Shown piece after piece: positions 34,401 to 42,535 of a DNA stretch of 42,637 nucleotides. A model generated the notes under the pieces. It ran no database searches and was not told the origin of the DNA. It worked only from the letters and a program-made list of their open reading frames with translations. Positions within the stretch are counted from its first letter, which is position 1. Each line of letters starts with the position of its first letter. Where the stretch lies: assembly GCA_009772935.1 (NCBI GenBank), contig WOUR01000043.1:1-42637 (forward strand), given 5' to 3'. The DNA is from Rhodospirillaceae bacterium. Its GTDB lineage: Bacteria; Pseudomonadota; Alphaproteobacteria; Reyranellales; Reyranellaceae. Position numbers and translations under genes: made by a program.

Positions 34401-34523
34401 ATGGCACGTATCCCCCGGCCGCCAAACGAAGCGCCTCGCGAGCCGCCGCCCGGATCGAGGCCGACGCCACCACCTCCGATGCCGCCTCTTCGCGAGCCAC
34501 CTCCTGGCCCGCCGCCTGCATGA
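34401..34523 (+). CDS. Proline-rich 40-residue hypothetical peptide
   Basis: The frame starts MARIPRPPNEAPREPPP and is about 45 percent proline, ending PPGPPPA. GAAGGGA lies six bases before the ATG. Such composition suggests an extended, unstructured peptide, but low-complexity GC-rich DNA can produce it by chance. Confidence 0.3.
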   Translation: MARIPRPPNEAPREPPPGSRPTPPPPMPPLREPPPGPPPA

Positions 34524-34536
34524 TCTGACTGGGCGA

Positions 34537-34689
34537 CTAGCACAAACGCAGGCTGCGGACATTTCTTGGAACGGTAGCTGGCGCCGGCCGGTCGTTGCCA
34601 ATCCACCCGATGGGTTTGCCCGTCGCACCGCTGAATCGCACAGACTCGGCGACCATTTGCGAGTAGGGTCGCGAGCTATCGCAGCGCAT
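34537..34689 (-). CDS. Possible 50-residue hypothetical protein, divergent from the HWE kinase
   Basis: A minus-strand frame starts MRCDSSRPYSQMVAESV with AGGAG nine bases upstream and ends SLRLC. Its start codon overlaps the first possible kinase start on the other strand through a shared CATG. I recognise no family. It matters mainly as an alternative to the kinase beginning at 34688. Confidence 0.25.
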   Translation of the reverse strand: MRCDSSRPYSQMVAESVRFSGATGKPIGWIGNDRPAPATVPRNVRSLRLC

Positions 34690-35815
34690 GAGGATTCTCT
34701 CCTGCGAGACCGGGGCAACAGTGCAGGCCATGTTGCATCTCGTCCAGACTCCGCCAGGCACGAAGGCCGAGACGTTGCCCGGCGGGCGTGCTGGCATCGA
34801 GGCGGCGCGCCTGTCGGCGCTCGAGCAATACGGCATCCTGGACACCGCGCCCGAGCCGGCCTTCGACCGCATCACCGCGCTGGCGGCCGACCTATTCAGT
34901 GCGCCGATCGCGATCCTGGGGTTCATCGGTGCCCGGCAGATGTTCTTCAAATCGCATCATGGGCTGGACGCGACACAGGCTGACCGCGGGGATGATCCCA
35001 CGGTGCCGGTCATGCTGCCCTGGCTGCGAGCCGAGTTCAGGAACGGCTTCCACGCCGGCACTCCGCTGCACGATCCCGACGGGTACGAACTCGGCACGCT
35101 GTGCGTCATCGACCGGCGATCGCGCCAGGTCGACGAGCGGCAGATGCGCCGGCTGCGCGTGCTGGGCGGCATCGCAACCGACCTGCTGGCCATGCGGCTC
35201 GCTGCGCGGCGCGCGCTGGCCCAGGCCGAGATCACCGCCAGCGAGGTCGACCACCGCGCGATGAACAGCCTTCAGTTCGTGGCGAGCCTGCTGCAGCTGC
35301 AAAGCCGGGCGTCGGGGGCGCCCGAGGTGACGCAGCAGTTGCGGGCTGCCGCCAACCGGGTGCTGTCGGTGGCGCGTGTGCATCGGACCTTCTCGACCCG
35401 GGAAACCGCCGGTCGCGTGCAGATCGCGGCCCATCTCCGCAGGCTCTGCGAGGAGCTGTCGACCAGCGTCGGCAGCGAGATCCGGCTCGAGGGCGGCGAC
35501 GAGTTCGACGTCCCGAAGGAGCAGGTGCTGCCGATCGGCCTGATCGTGAACGAGCTGGTCACCAACGCGCACAAGCATGCCGGCGACCCGATCACCATCA
35601 CCTTCCAGCGGTTGGCCGGAGGCGAGTACGAGCTCTGCGTCCTCGACGAGGGTCCGGGCCTGCCCGTGGGCTTCGACGTCACGGCGACAGCCGGTCTGGG
35701 CCTCGGCATGAAGGTCGTGAACGCTCTGGCGGCCCAGCTGCTCGGCAAGTTCACGGCGCATCCCAATCCAGTGGGCCGTGGCTCATGCTTCAAGGTCGTC
35801 TTCCCGGTCGCTTGA
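34688..35815 (+). CDS. GAF-domain HWE/HisKA_2-type histidine kinase
   Basis: The protein has up to 375 residues and no membrane span, so it is cytosolic. A GAF domain (about residues 35-170, with the typical ALEQYGILDTAPEPAFDRI opening and PDGYELGTLCVID) is followed by a HisKA_2 dimerisation segment with acceptor H189 in EVDHRAMNSLQFVASLLQLQ, then the ATPase (IVNELVTNAHKHAG, DEGPGLP, GLGLGMKVV). Such kinases often sense light, redox state or small ligands and act on stand-alone receivers or general stress regulators. The start is uncertain: ATG 34688 or 34730. Its stop lies just before the transglutaminase start, suggesting co-expression. Confidence 0.9.
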   Translation: MRILSCETGATVQAMLHLVQTPPGTKAETLPGGRAGIEAARLSALEQYGILDTAPEPAFDRITALAADLFSAPIAILGFIGARQMFFKSHHGLDATQADRGDDPTVPVMLPWLRAEFRNGFHAGTPLHDPDGYELGTLCVIDRRSRQVDERQMRRLRVLGGIATDLLAMRLAARRALAQAEITASEVDHRAMNSLQFVASLLQLQSRASGAPEVTQQLRAAANRVLSVARVHRTFSTRETAGRVQIAAHLRRLCEELSTSVGSEIRLEGGDEFDVPKEQVLPIGLIVNELVTNAHKHAGDPITITFQRLAGGEYELCVLDEGPGLPVGFDVTATAGLGLGMKVVNALAAQLLGKFTAHPNPVGRGSCFKVVFPVA

Positions 35816-35826
35816 CGAAGGTCCAT

Positions 35827-36690
35827 TTGCTGACTCTCAGGATCCACCACCGCACCACCTATCTCTATCACGCACCCGTTCGCCTCGGGCCTCACCGGCT
35901 GATGCTGCGGCCGCGCGAGAGCCGCGAGCTGCGGCTGGTGTCGCACGAGGTCACGGTGACGCCCGCTGCAACGGTAACCTGGGCGCACGACGTGTTCGGC
36001 AATGCCGTGGCGACGGCGGGCTTCGAGGGGCTCACCGACCGGCTGGTGGTCGACAGCGAGGCGGTGCTCACGCTGGGCGTCGATCCGTGGCCGGTGTTCG
36101 ACATCGCCGCCGTCGCGACGCGCTATCCCTTCGCCTACACCGATGCCGACTGGACCGATCTCGGCGCACTGGTGGTGCCGCAATATCTCGATCCCGAGCG
36201 CAAGCTGCTGGCCTGGGCGAAGGGGTTCGTGCGCAGCAATCCGACCGACACGCTGTCCCTGTTGAAGGACATCAGTTCCGGTGTCGCCCAGCAGATCCGT
36301 TACCAGAGCCGCGAGAGCGAAGGCACGCAGGCGCCGCTCGAGACCCTGGCGCGCGGGCTGGGCTCGTGCCGCGACCTGGCGGTCCTGTTCGTCGAGGCGG
36401 CGCGCTGCCTGCGCTTCGGCGCACGGCTGTGCTCGGGCTATCTCTTCAGGCCGGACCGGGCGACGGGAAACTACGAAGCCGATTCGACGCATGCCTGGGC
36501 CGAGGTCTATGTGCCGGGTGCCGGCTGGATCACCTTCGACCCGACCAACCGCAGCGTCGGCGGATCCAACCTGATCCCGGTCGCCGTGGCGCGCGAGATC
36601 TGGCAGGTCACTCCGGTGTCGGGCGACTTCATCGGCGCCAGCGACTCCTATCGCGGCCTCTGGGTCGACCTCGAGGTGACGCCGCTCTGA
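35827..36690 (+). CDS. Transglutaminase-like cysteine protease family protein
   Basis: The 287-residue protein has an N-terminal bacterial transglutaminase-associated region (LRIHHRTTYLYHAPVRLGPHRLMLRPRES), then a papain-like core with the triad C181 (GLGSCRDLAVLF), H222 (STHAWAEVYV) and D238 (ITFDPTN). No signal peptide is seen. Members may hydrolyse or cross-link peptides; no physiological substrate is established for this group. No ATG fits. TTG 35827 with GAAGG five bases upstream is chosen, with TTG 35812 overlapping the kinase stop as the alternative. Close spacing suggests an operon with the kinase. Confidence 0.9.
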   Translation: MLTLRIHHRTTYLYHAPVRLGPHRLMLRPRESRELRLVSHEVTVTPAATVTWAHDVFGNAVATAGFEGLTDRLVVDSEAVLTLGVDPWPVFDIAAVATRYPFAYTDADWTDLGALVVPQYLDPERKLLAWAKGFVRSNPTDTLSLLKDISSGVAQQIRYQSRESEGTQAPLETLARGLGSCRDLAVLFVEAARCLRFGARLCSGYLFRPDRATGNYEADSTHAWAEVYVPGAGWITFDPTNRSVGGSNLIPVAVAREIWQVTPVSGDFIGASDSYRGLWVDLEVTPL

Positions 36691-36714
36691 ACGCGGCGTC
36701 GAGCGCGGCCGGGA

Positions 36715-37722
36715 TCAGGGCGCCTTGCGCGCCTTTTCTCCTACCACGATGCGTATGGCGGCGTCGGTCGGGCTGGGGGTCTGCGGCCCGTTGAGCGTGC
36801 CGCGGAAGCGGCCCCAGTTCGCCGGCCAGTCTCCCTTGCTGGCGTTGAAGCCGGCCGCACCCAGCGCGTCCACCAGGGCGGCGGCTGCTTCGTGGGTGGC
36901 CGGGTCGCTGCCGTCCCGGACCAGCACGACGACGCCGTAGATGCCGGCCACGCCGCCCCAGGTCCAAGTCTGCGGCGCCCAGCCTGCCTGGCCGAGATCG
37001 GCGGAAATCGTCGCGCCGATGGCGGGGGCGTCGGCGATCTGGCCCAGCAGGAAGATCGCAGCCGGCGTGCCGGCATATCTCTGCAGGCTTGCCACGAACG
37101 GCGGGAGCGGTGGGGCCGGAACTGCCGCAGGCTGCGGAGTCACTTCGGGAGCCGGCTCCGCGGTCGGCTCCGGGGCACGCGTGGCCGCGTCCTTCACCAT
37201 CTTACCGAGATCGGCGAGACGCCGCCGGATTTCAGCCGCATCGAACAGCGGAGGCCGGGCCGCGTCGGGGGCGACCTTGCCCAGGGGCGGCGCCTGAATT
37301 GCGCGCTCGGTCGCCTCGCGGGCCGCTTTCTCAGATGCCGCGGCCCGCTCGCGCGCCAGGTCCGCTTCCAGCGCCAGCGCCGCCGCCCGATCCCGGGCCG
37401 CGGAGACCTCCCGCTCGAGCCTGGCCGTCCGGTCTCGCGCCGTGTTGATTTCCTGTTCGAGCCTGGTCACCTGCTCGCGCGCCGCCGAGGCTTCGCGCTC
37501 GTGTTGCGCGGCCTGGTTCTCGAGTCCCTTGTAACTGTCGAGGGTCGCCCGTTCGTGAGCGCGCACGGCGCCGCTGTAGCGAAACGACAGGAAGGTCGTG
37601 ATGCCCAGCGCCGCCACGGCGAGGATGGTGACGACGAGGCTCGCGATCATGGCTCTGTCCATGATCGACGCCCATCCCCGCAGCTGATCGATGTCCATGT
37701 TCACCGGCTTGTTGGAGCGCAT
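36715..37722 (-). CDS. Membrane-anchored coiled-coil protein of unknown function
   Basis: The 335-residue product has one membrane span near residues 25-46 (MIASLVVTILAVAALGITTFL), then a long charged heptad-like stretch of about 90 residues (REQVTRLEQEINTARDRTAR and similar), a Pro/Ala linker and a C-terminal globular part ending IRIVVGEKARKAP. It should sit in the inner membrane with the coiled coil on one side. The coiled-coil DNA is internally repetitive, coding AARDR-type units. The start is uncertain; ATG 37722 is preferred to upstream TTG 37764. No family recognised. Confidence 0.7.
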   Translation of the reverse strand: MRSNKPVNMDIDQLRGWASIMDRAMIASLVVTILAVAALGITTFLSFRYSGAVRAHERATLDSYKGLENQAAQHEREASAAREQVTRLEQEINTARDRTARLEREVSAARDRAAALALEADLARERAAASEKAAREATERAIQAPPLGKVAPDAARPPLFDAAEIRRRLADLGKMVKDAATRAPEPTAEPAPEVTPQPAAVPAPPLPPFVASLQRYAGTPAAIFLLGQIADAPAIGATISADLGQAGWAPQTWTWGGVAGIYGVVVLVRDGSDPATHEAAAALVDALGAAGFNASKGDWPANWGRFRGTLNGPQTPSPTDAAIRIVVGEKARKAP

Positions 37723-37836
37723 GCCAAGCCCGTGCCCTCCCCGCATTCGATAAACAATCGGCAAATCGCCGCCGGCCAGTGAATCGCCGTGACAAATGGG
37801 AGGCGTAACCCCCTGCCGATGACAGAACGGCGCGAT

Positions 37837-38088
37837 CTAGGCGCGCCGGCCCTGGAGGACGACAGCCCGGCCTTCTTCCTTGAGCCGGACCGTATCGGCC
37901 GCGAGTTGTGTCCATCCCCGTCGCGCGCAATCCTTCGCGATGGCCTCTGCTTCGAAGAAGCCGAGACGCATGCGCGACGCGACGGTATCGAGCATCCGCC
38001 AGGAGCCTGCCGACATGCCGGGCGTTTCTTCCGCCAGAGCGGCGCAGAAGGCGCGCGCACGGTTGTCCGGAACGGAAGGCGTAGACAT
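37837..38088 (-). CDS. Small hypothetical protein (83 residues)
   Basis: The protein starts MSTPSVPDNRARAFCAALAEE and has predicted helices with conserved-looking MRLGFFEAEAIAKDCARRGWTQLAADTVRLKEEG, which suggests a small helical, possibly DNA- or protein-binding fold. CAGGAG six bases before ATG 38088 supports this start over a longer form from 38166. Function unknown. Confidence 0.6.
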   Translation of the reverse strand: MSTPSVPDNRARAFCAALAEETPGMSAGSWRMLDTVASRMRLGFFEAEAIAKDCARRGWTQLAADTVRLKEEGRAVVLQGRRA

Positions 38089-38305
38089 GGGCGACTCCTG
38101 GGCATCTCTCGACGGCTGCGAATTTTCAGCGCCCGATGCATTCGGCTTCGTCCGGCGCTGCTTCATCCTATGTCAGATCGGCGAGACTGCCGTCGACACT
38201 CTTCGTCGCGATATCCACATCGCTCGTCGCCGGCGATGTCGCGGCCCGTCTGCTGGAGCCGAGCAGGATCATGCGATGCGAACCATGTCCGATGTAATGG
38301 CTGGA

Positions 38306-38752
38306 TTATCCCACGGGCGGCGGCGGAGTCGTCTCCCAGCGCACCAGCTTGTCGTCCTCGAATTCGCCGAACAGCGGATAGGCCACGTAGTCAATGGCCG
38401 ACCGTGGAGGAGCGCCCATAAGCCTCACGACAGAAGCGCTTGAAGTGCCAGGCGCGGGCAACCCGACGTAAGACTGCGCCGCCTCCTCTTTGGACCACGG
38501 AGCCGTCTTGCCGTCGTTCGCCAATTTCAGGCGCCTGGCTTCTCGCACCGTCATGCCATCGAACATGATTATGACCATCTGCGATTTATCGGGGCTGGGA
38601 TAAATCCAGCTCATGTTCTTGACGGGCCCAACCAGCGCCTCGACTTCCTTCGATGACATACCGAGGCGAACACGCTGCTCCGGTTTGATGGTCGCGCATC
38701 CAGGCAGCACTCCTAGAGCGAGCGCGGCCACGCCAAACTGTCGACGCTTCAT
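38306..38752 (-). CDS. Predicted lipoprotein with BamE/SmpA-like repeats
   Basis: The 148-residue protein has a signal peptide ending in the lipobox LPGC (C19). Two copies of a G-x-S-S-x-x-V-x-x-L-x-G-x-P-type motif lie at 31-44 (GMSSKEVEALVGPV) and 102-115 (GTSSASVVRLMGAP), the hallmark of BamE/SmpA-fold lipoproteins, each followed by a Tyr/Trp beta strand. It is likely attached to the outer membrane. A direct role in barrel assembly is not implied, because many small lipoproteins share this fold. It follows the SRAP gene by 1 base. Confidence 0.72.
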   Translation of the reverse strand: MKRRQFGVAALALGVLPGCATIKPEQRVRLGMSSKEVEALVGPVKNMSWIYPSPDKSQMVIIMFDGMTVREARRLKLANDGKTAPWSKEEAAQSYVGLPAPGTSSASVVRLMGAPPRSAIDYVAYPLFGEFEDDKLVRWETTPPPPVG

Positions 38753-38753
38753 T

Positions 38754-39452
38754 TCATTTACTCCGCGGCGCTCTTGGCCGCTTCGGCTCGGGAACCGCCG
38801 TCCAGGTCACGCCTTCCATCGTTGCGAGCAGCGCCTTGGCGGCGACGGGATCATTGCCGTTCTCACCGAGCCATGTCGCCCACACGTCGAAGTCTTCGAG
38901 GATGGCGGGCATGCGCGGGTCATCCTCTTTCGCCTTGATCGTGCGGCGGATCAATTCGTTCGCGGGCACCGTGACCATGGCGCACGCCAGTAGGGGCGCC
39001 GGCAGGTCGGCTATCGGGAAGCGCCGCCAGATGAAGGCGAAGCCGCGTGGCTGGCCGTCACCGGGATTGATCGTCCATTGCCGAGTGACCTTGGCACACG
39101 AGGGTTTGGTGACTTCCTCGCCTTCGTTGAAGGTTTCAAAGACGACAATGCCGCGCTGCCCGTCGATGAATGCCTCCCTGAAGGTCTGCCGCTCGTCGAT
39201 CGTCTCGGCCCTCGCATGAGGCTTCGGCCTGCGCCAGTCCTTGGGGTCCGGGAAGCCCCAGCGCATTGGCACGATCCGTCGCTTGCCAAGCTCGGCGTCC
39301 CAGAGGATCACCGGCAGCATTCCATTGACGCGGTAAGTATAGACCTCGCCACCACTGCTGCTCTCATCTCCGCCGCCGTTCTCGCCGGTCAGCGGTTGTG
39401 AGAAGTCGACCACTTGTTGCCACGTCGCTTGGGCTGTGAACTTGCCGCACAT
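38754..39452 (-). CDS. Divergent SRAP-family (YedK/HMCES-like) protein
   Basis: SRAP proteins cross-link through their N-terminal Cys to abasic sites in single-stranded DNA. Here the protein starts MCGKF, so C2 is available once Met is removed. RMRWGFPDP-like and HARAETIDERQTFREAF segments confirm the fold, and E110 in FNEG aligns with the catalytic Glu. Two other usual residues appear changed: the Asn of NARxET is H79, and the HDRMP motif reads DDPRMP (177-182), losing its His. An insertion rich in Gly/Ser lies at residues 24-36. The 232-residue length is normal. It may have altered cross-link chemistry or specificity. Confidence 0.85.
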   Translation of the reverse strand: MCGKFTAQATWQQVVDFSQPLTGENGGGDESSSGGEVYTYRVNGMLPVILWDAELGKRRIVPMRWGFPDPKDWRRPKPHARAETIDERQTFREAFIDGQRGIVVFETFNEGEEVTKPSCAKVTRQWTINPGDGQPRGFAFIWRRFPIADLPAPLLACAMVTVPANELIRRTIKAKEDDPRMPAILEDFDVWATWLGENGNDPVAAKALLATMEGVTWTAVPEPKRPRAPRSK

Positions 39453-39582
39453 GGAACAATGGGAACTCCCGTGATGCCGGCGGACAGGGCGGGATTCTGA
39501 CCCGACACCGCAAAGGGGCACGGTTTCATCCCGCCGTGGCGGCCGCCTGGTCTATGCTGCCGCCTCTTCGGGAGGAAACACC

Positions 39583-40767
39583 ATGAAAATCGCCAGGATC
39601 GAAGATCTTCACTGTGACGCCGGTTGGCGCGACTTCTCCTTTCTCAAGGTCACGACCGATGACGGGCTGGTCGGCTGGTCCGAATACAATGAAGGCTACG
39701 GCAGCGCCGGCCTCACCGCCGTCATCCGGCGCATGACGCAGGGGCTGATCGGCCAGGACCCGCGGCCCATCGAGCGCATCATGTCGACGATCTATGCGAT
39801 CACGCGCCAGGCGCCCGGCGGTATGAACCAGCAGGCGATGGCCGCCATCGAGAACGCGCTGATCGACGTCAAGGCCAAGGCGCTGGGCATCCCGGTCTGC
39901 GAGCTGTTCGGCGGGCCGGTGCGCGATCGGCTGCCGCTCTACTGGTCGCATTGCGGCAGCTACCGGTTCCGCAACGCCGAGGTCATGGGAGTCGAGCCGG
40001 TGCGCTCGCTCGACGACCTGGTGAAACTCGGCCGGCATGTGAAGGAGCGCGGCTTCAAGGCGCTGAAGACCAACATCTTCCGCTTCGATCTCGATCCGCC
40101 GAACATGTACCAGCCGGGCTTCGGTCGCAGCCCCGGCGGGCCCGAGCTGAATGCCGACGGCGCCGTGCTGGGCGCGATCTCCGACGGGCTGGCAGCCTTC
40201 CGCCAGGGCGCCGGCCATGACATGGGCATCCTTCTCGACACCAACTTCAACTTCAAGACCGAGGGCTACATCAAGGTCGCGCGGGCCTGCGAGCCCTACA
40301 ATCTCTTCTGGATGGAGATCGACTCCTACGATCCGGAAGGGCTGCGCCTGATCCGCGACCGCGCCTCGATGCCGATCGCCTCGTGCGAATCGCTGTTCGG
40401 CCGCCGCCAGTTCCGGCCCTACTTCGAGAACCGCTCGATCGACGTGTCGATCGTCGACGTGCCGTGGAACGGGCTCGCGGAGTCGCTGAAGATCGCGTCG
40501 ATGGCCGAGGCCTATGAGATCAACTGCGCGCCGCATAACTTCTACGGCCACATGTCGACCCTGATGAGCGCGCATCTCTGCGCCGCCATGCCCAACTTCC
40601 GCATCATGGAAATCGATATCGACGACGTGCCGTGGAAGGACGATCTGGTGACTCACCCGCCGGTGATCCAGAATGGCGAACTGATCGTGCCCACCCGGCC
40701 CGGCTGGGGTGCCGACATCAACGAGGAGGCGGTCAAGGCGCATCCGCCGAAGAACCCGCATCGATGA
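39583..40767 (+). CDS. Enolase-superfamily enzyme (mandelate racemase / muconate lactonizing type)
   Basis: The 394-residue protein has the N-terminal capping domain (MKIARIEDLHCDAG) and a barrel with acidic metal ligands expected in ILLDTNFNF (Asp), WMEIDSYDPEG (Glu) and ASCESLFGR (Glu). KALKTNIFRFD has a Lys in the usual base strand, and CAPHNFYGHMS may hold the general acid or base His. The exact reaction (dehydratase, racemase or cycloisomerase) cannot be assigned. GGGAGG precedes ATG 39583. The last codon reads CGA (Arg), whereas the duplicated gene end at 41816 reads CCC (Pro), marking the edge of an insertion. Confidence 0.92.
   Translation: MKIARIEDLHCDAGWRDFSFLKVTTDDGLVGWSEYNEGYGSAGLTAVIRRMTQGLIGQDPRPIERIMSTIYAITRQAPGGMNQQAMAAIENALIDVKAKALGIPVCELFGGPVRDRLPLYWSHCGSYRFRNAEVMGVEPVRSLDDLVKLGRHVKERGFKALKTNIFRFDLDPPNMYQPGFGRSPGGPELNADGAVLGAISDGLAAFRQGAGHDMGILLDTNFNFKTEGYIKVARACEPYNLFWMEIDSYDPEGLRLIRDRASMPIASCESLFGRRQFRPYFENRSIDVSIVDVPWNGLAESLKIASMAEAYEINCAPHNFYGHMSTLMSAHLCAAMPNFRIMEIDIDDVPWKDDLVTHPPVIQNGELIVPTRPGWGADINEEAVKAHPPKNPHR
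40597..40762 (+). repeat. 166-bp direct repeat, copy 1 (3' end of the enolase-type gene)
   Basis: This segment matches 41650-41815 at a constant offset of 1053 bases with two differences (C40660/T41713 and A40736/G41789). The match ends inside the final sense codon of the enzyme gene. It brackets the lipoprotein gene together with copy 2. Confidence 0.95.
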
Positions 40768-40793
40768 CGTGTAGCAGCTCGGTTGGGGTAGCG

Positions 40794-41633
40794 ATGTTGC
40801 AGCGGCTTAGATGTTGGCTGGGGCTCGTGGCGGCAAGCCTGCTCCTGCAGTCTTGTGCGCCGAGTGCCGGCGATGCGTCAGCATCGTCGGACGAGAGATT
40901 CTTCAGGCAGGTCGCTCTCGAAGTTGCTCCGCCGTTATATGCCAAGCTCGGTTCTCCCCCGATCGCGGGAGACCGCACCCAGTCCGTTGCGCTTGTCTTT
41001 CTCGACGGAGGTGTCGCGCCTCCGACTGCCACTTGCGCCGCAGAGCTCAAAGCCGGTCTGGAGAAGCAACTGGGCATGCTCGCGGCGCGGGCGCACATCC
41101 GTCTGCGAATGACTTCCAACGAAGAGGATGCTGCCATTGTCATTGTGATCGGCGACACAATCCGGGAAGAAAGGATCCAGGATTCACCGTTGAAGACGTT
41201 GATGAGTGTGGCGCGCCACAGAACGACTTCTGCAACGTCGGTGTTTAGTAGGAACTTCGGGATCCCTGGTTTTTCGTCTCCCGATTACCTCGAGGCGCTA
41301 TTCGGGGAATCCAATCATCGATTGATCTTCGGCGTTTCCCTGATTCATTGGGCTGTGACGCCGCGAGCCGCCGCGGCGAAGGGTTGTGCCTTCAACTTCG
41401 TTGAACGGCTCGCATGGCTCTATTCTCTGGCGTTGAACAGGGAGTTCCATGAGCAATACTCGGATGCATACAGTATGGCGCGCAAAAGAATTGGCCTGAG
41501 CGCCTACGAAATGCCGGATCCCCGAGTGGAGAGCTTTCTGGGAGTCTACTTCTGCGCGCAGTTCGCCAGGGCGGCGGATTTGGCGGACTGCTCGTCCCAA
41601 GTTCTGAAGTTGATCGCAGAAAGCGCTCGCTGA
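40794..41633 (+). CDS. Inserted lipoprotein of unknown function
   Basis: The 279-residue protein has a signal peptide ending in LLLQSC (lipid-anchoring C21), so it is a predicted lipoprotein. The mature part has strands such as SVALVFLDGG and AAIVIVIGD and a later helical region with four more cysteines, but no family I can name. ATG 40794 with a G-rich site upstream is preferred; ATG 40764, overlapping the enolase stop, would add 10 residues. The gene is visibly richer in A and T than its neighbours and is bracketed by the 166-bp direct repeats, so it was probably acquired by insertion between the enolase and NIPSNAP genes. Confidence 0.75.
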   Translation: MLQRLRCWLGLVAASLLLQSCAPSAGDASASSDERFFRQVALEVAPPLYAKLGSPPIAGDRTQSVALVFLDGGVAPPTATCAAELKAGLEKQLGMLAARAHIRLRMTSNEEDAAIVIVIGDTIREERIQDSPLKTLMSVARHRTTSATSVFSRNFGIPGFSSPDYLEALFGESNHRLIFGVSLIHWAVTPRAAAAKGCAFNFVERLAWLYSLALNREFHEQYSDAYSMARKRIGLSAYEMPDPRVESFLGVYFCAQFARAADLADCSSQVLKLIAESAR

Positions 41634-41649
41634 CACGGGGTGCCGGGAT

Positions 41650-41820
41650 TTCCGCATCATGGAAATCGATATCGACGACGTGCCGTGGAAGGACGATCTG
41701 GTGACTCACCCGTCGGTGATCCAGAATGGCGAACTGATCGTGCCCACCCGGCCCGGCTGGGGTGCCGACATCAACGAGGAGGCGGTCAGGGCGCATCCGC
41801 CGAAGAACCCGCATCCCTGA
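41650..41820 (+). pseudogene. Stranded 3' fragment of the enolase-type gene (repeat copy 2)
   Basis: These bases encode the last 56 residues of the enzyme (FRIMEIDIDDVPWKDDL to KNPHP, stop at 41818-41820) without a start or the rest of the gene. They lie 14 bases before the NIPSNAP start, so they mark the original junction between the two genes before the lipoprotein segment was inserted. The fragment should not be expressed as a functional protein. Confidence 0.93.
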
Positions 41821-41833
41821 GAGGACTGAAGAC

Positions 41834-42472
41834 ATGGTCTACGAGTTTCGCACCTACACGCTGGCGCCCGGCAAGATGCCGGAATATCTCAAGGCCGCCG
41901 AGACGATCGGCCGCCCGGCGCGCGGCAACAACTATGGCGTCAACCACGGCTACTGGACGTCGGAGTTCGGCGCCCTCAACCAGATCTGGCACCTGTGGAA
42001 GTACGACAGCTACGAGGAGCGCACGCGCCTGCGCAACGAGCTGCAGAAGAACAAGGACTGGACCGAGAAGTACATCCCGATCGTGCGGACCTGCGTCGTG
42101 CGGCAGGACCTGCGTCTGATGAATGCCGTGGTCGACATCAGGCCGGACGACGGCACGACCGGCAACGTCTACGAGCTGCGCATCTACCGCTGCGGCCTGG
42201 GCGGCGCGGTGCAGTACGGCAAGGATTTCAAGGAGGTCCAGGCGGCGCGCGAGAAGTACTCACCGATCTGGGGCGCCTGGACCGGCGAGTTCCCGCAGCC
42301 CAACGAGTGGATCCATCTCTGGCGTTACAAGAACCTCCAGGAGCGCTTCGAGGCCCGCGCCGCGGCCATGAAGGATCCGGCGTGGCAGGCCTATCTCGCC
42401 AAGGGCCCGGCCAAGCTGCAGGAGATGCATTCCACGCTGCTGCTGCCGACCAACTACTCGCCGCTCAAGTAG
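41834..42472 (+). CDS. NIPSNAP-family protein, two dimeric alpha-beta barrel domains
   Basis: The 212-residue protein has two NIPSNAP repeats, the first starting VYEFRTYTLAPGKMPEYLK and the second VYELRIYRCGLGGAVQYGK. HLWKYDSYEERTRLRNEL and IHLWRYKNLQERFEARAAA are the matching domain ends. These proteins are often encoded near catabolic enzymes, but no reaction is established. GAGG nine bases upstream supports ATG 41834; an open extension from 41762 reads through the stranded enolase fragment in another frame and is rejected. It was probably once directly downstream of the enolase-type gene. Confidence 0.93.
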   Translation: MVYEFRTYTLAPGKMPEYLKAAETIGRPARGNNYGVNHGYWTSEFGALNQIWHLWKYDSYEERTRLRNELQKNKDWTEKYIPIVRTCVVRQDLRLMNAVVDIRPDDGTTGNVYELRIYRCGLGGAVQYGKDFKEVQAAREKYSPIWGAWTGEFPQPNEWIHLWRYKNLQERFEARAAAMKDPAWQAYLAKGPAKLQEMHSTLLLPTNYSPLK

Positions 42473-42483
42473 CAGCCTCTTCG

Positions 42484-42535
42484 TTGTCATCCTGAGGCGA
42501 AGCCGAAGGATCCTTCGCTTCGCTCAGGATGACAA
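42484..42535. repeat. Interspersed palindromic repeat, copy 2
   Basis: A 52-base near-perfect palindrome (TTGTCATCCTGAGG... to ...CAGGATGACAA), centred on GGATCC, follows the NIPSNAP stop by 11 bases. A 27-base half is the same as 22931-22957 except for one base. It may act as a terminator stem; an ATTTTG run follows it. Confidence 0.8.

Noticed and set aside
34018..34521. A 167-codon minus-strand frame downstream of the kinase region
   Set aside because: It has no ribosome binding site or recognisable domain, and the small plus-strand frames over the same DNA look more natural.
39526..40761. A 411-codon minus-strand frame opposite the enolase-type gene
   Set aside because: It is a composition shadow; the plus strand has the ribosome binding site and family motifs.
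40794..41633. The inserted lipoprotein segment as a classical IS
   Set aside because: It has no transposase and no short terminal inverted repeats; the flanking repeats are 166-bp gene copies rather than target-site duplications.
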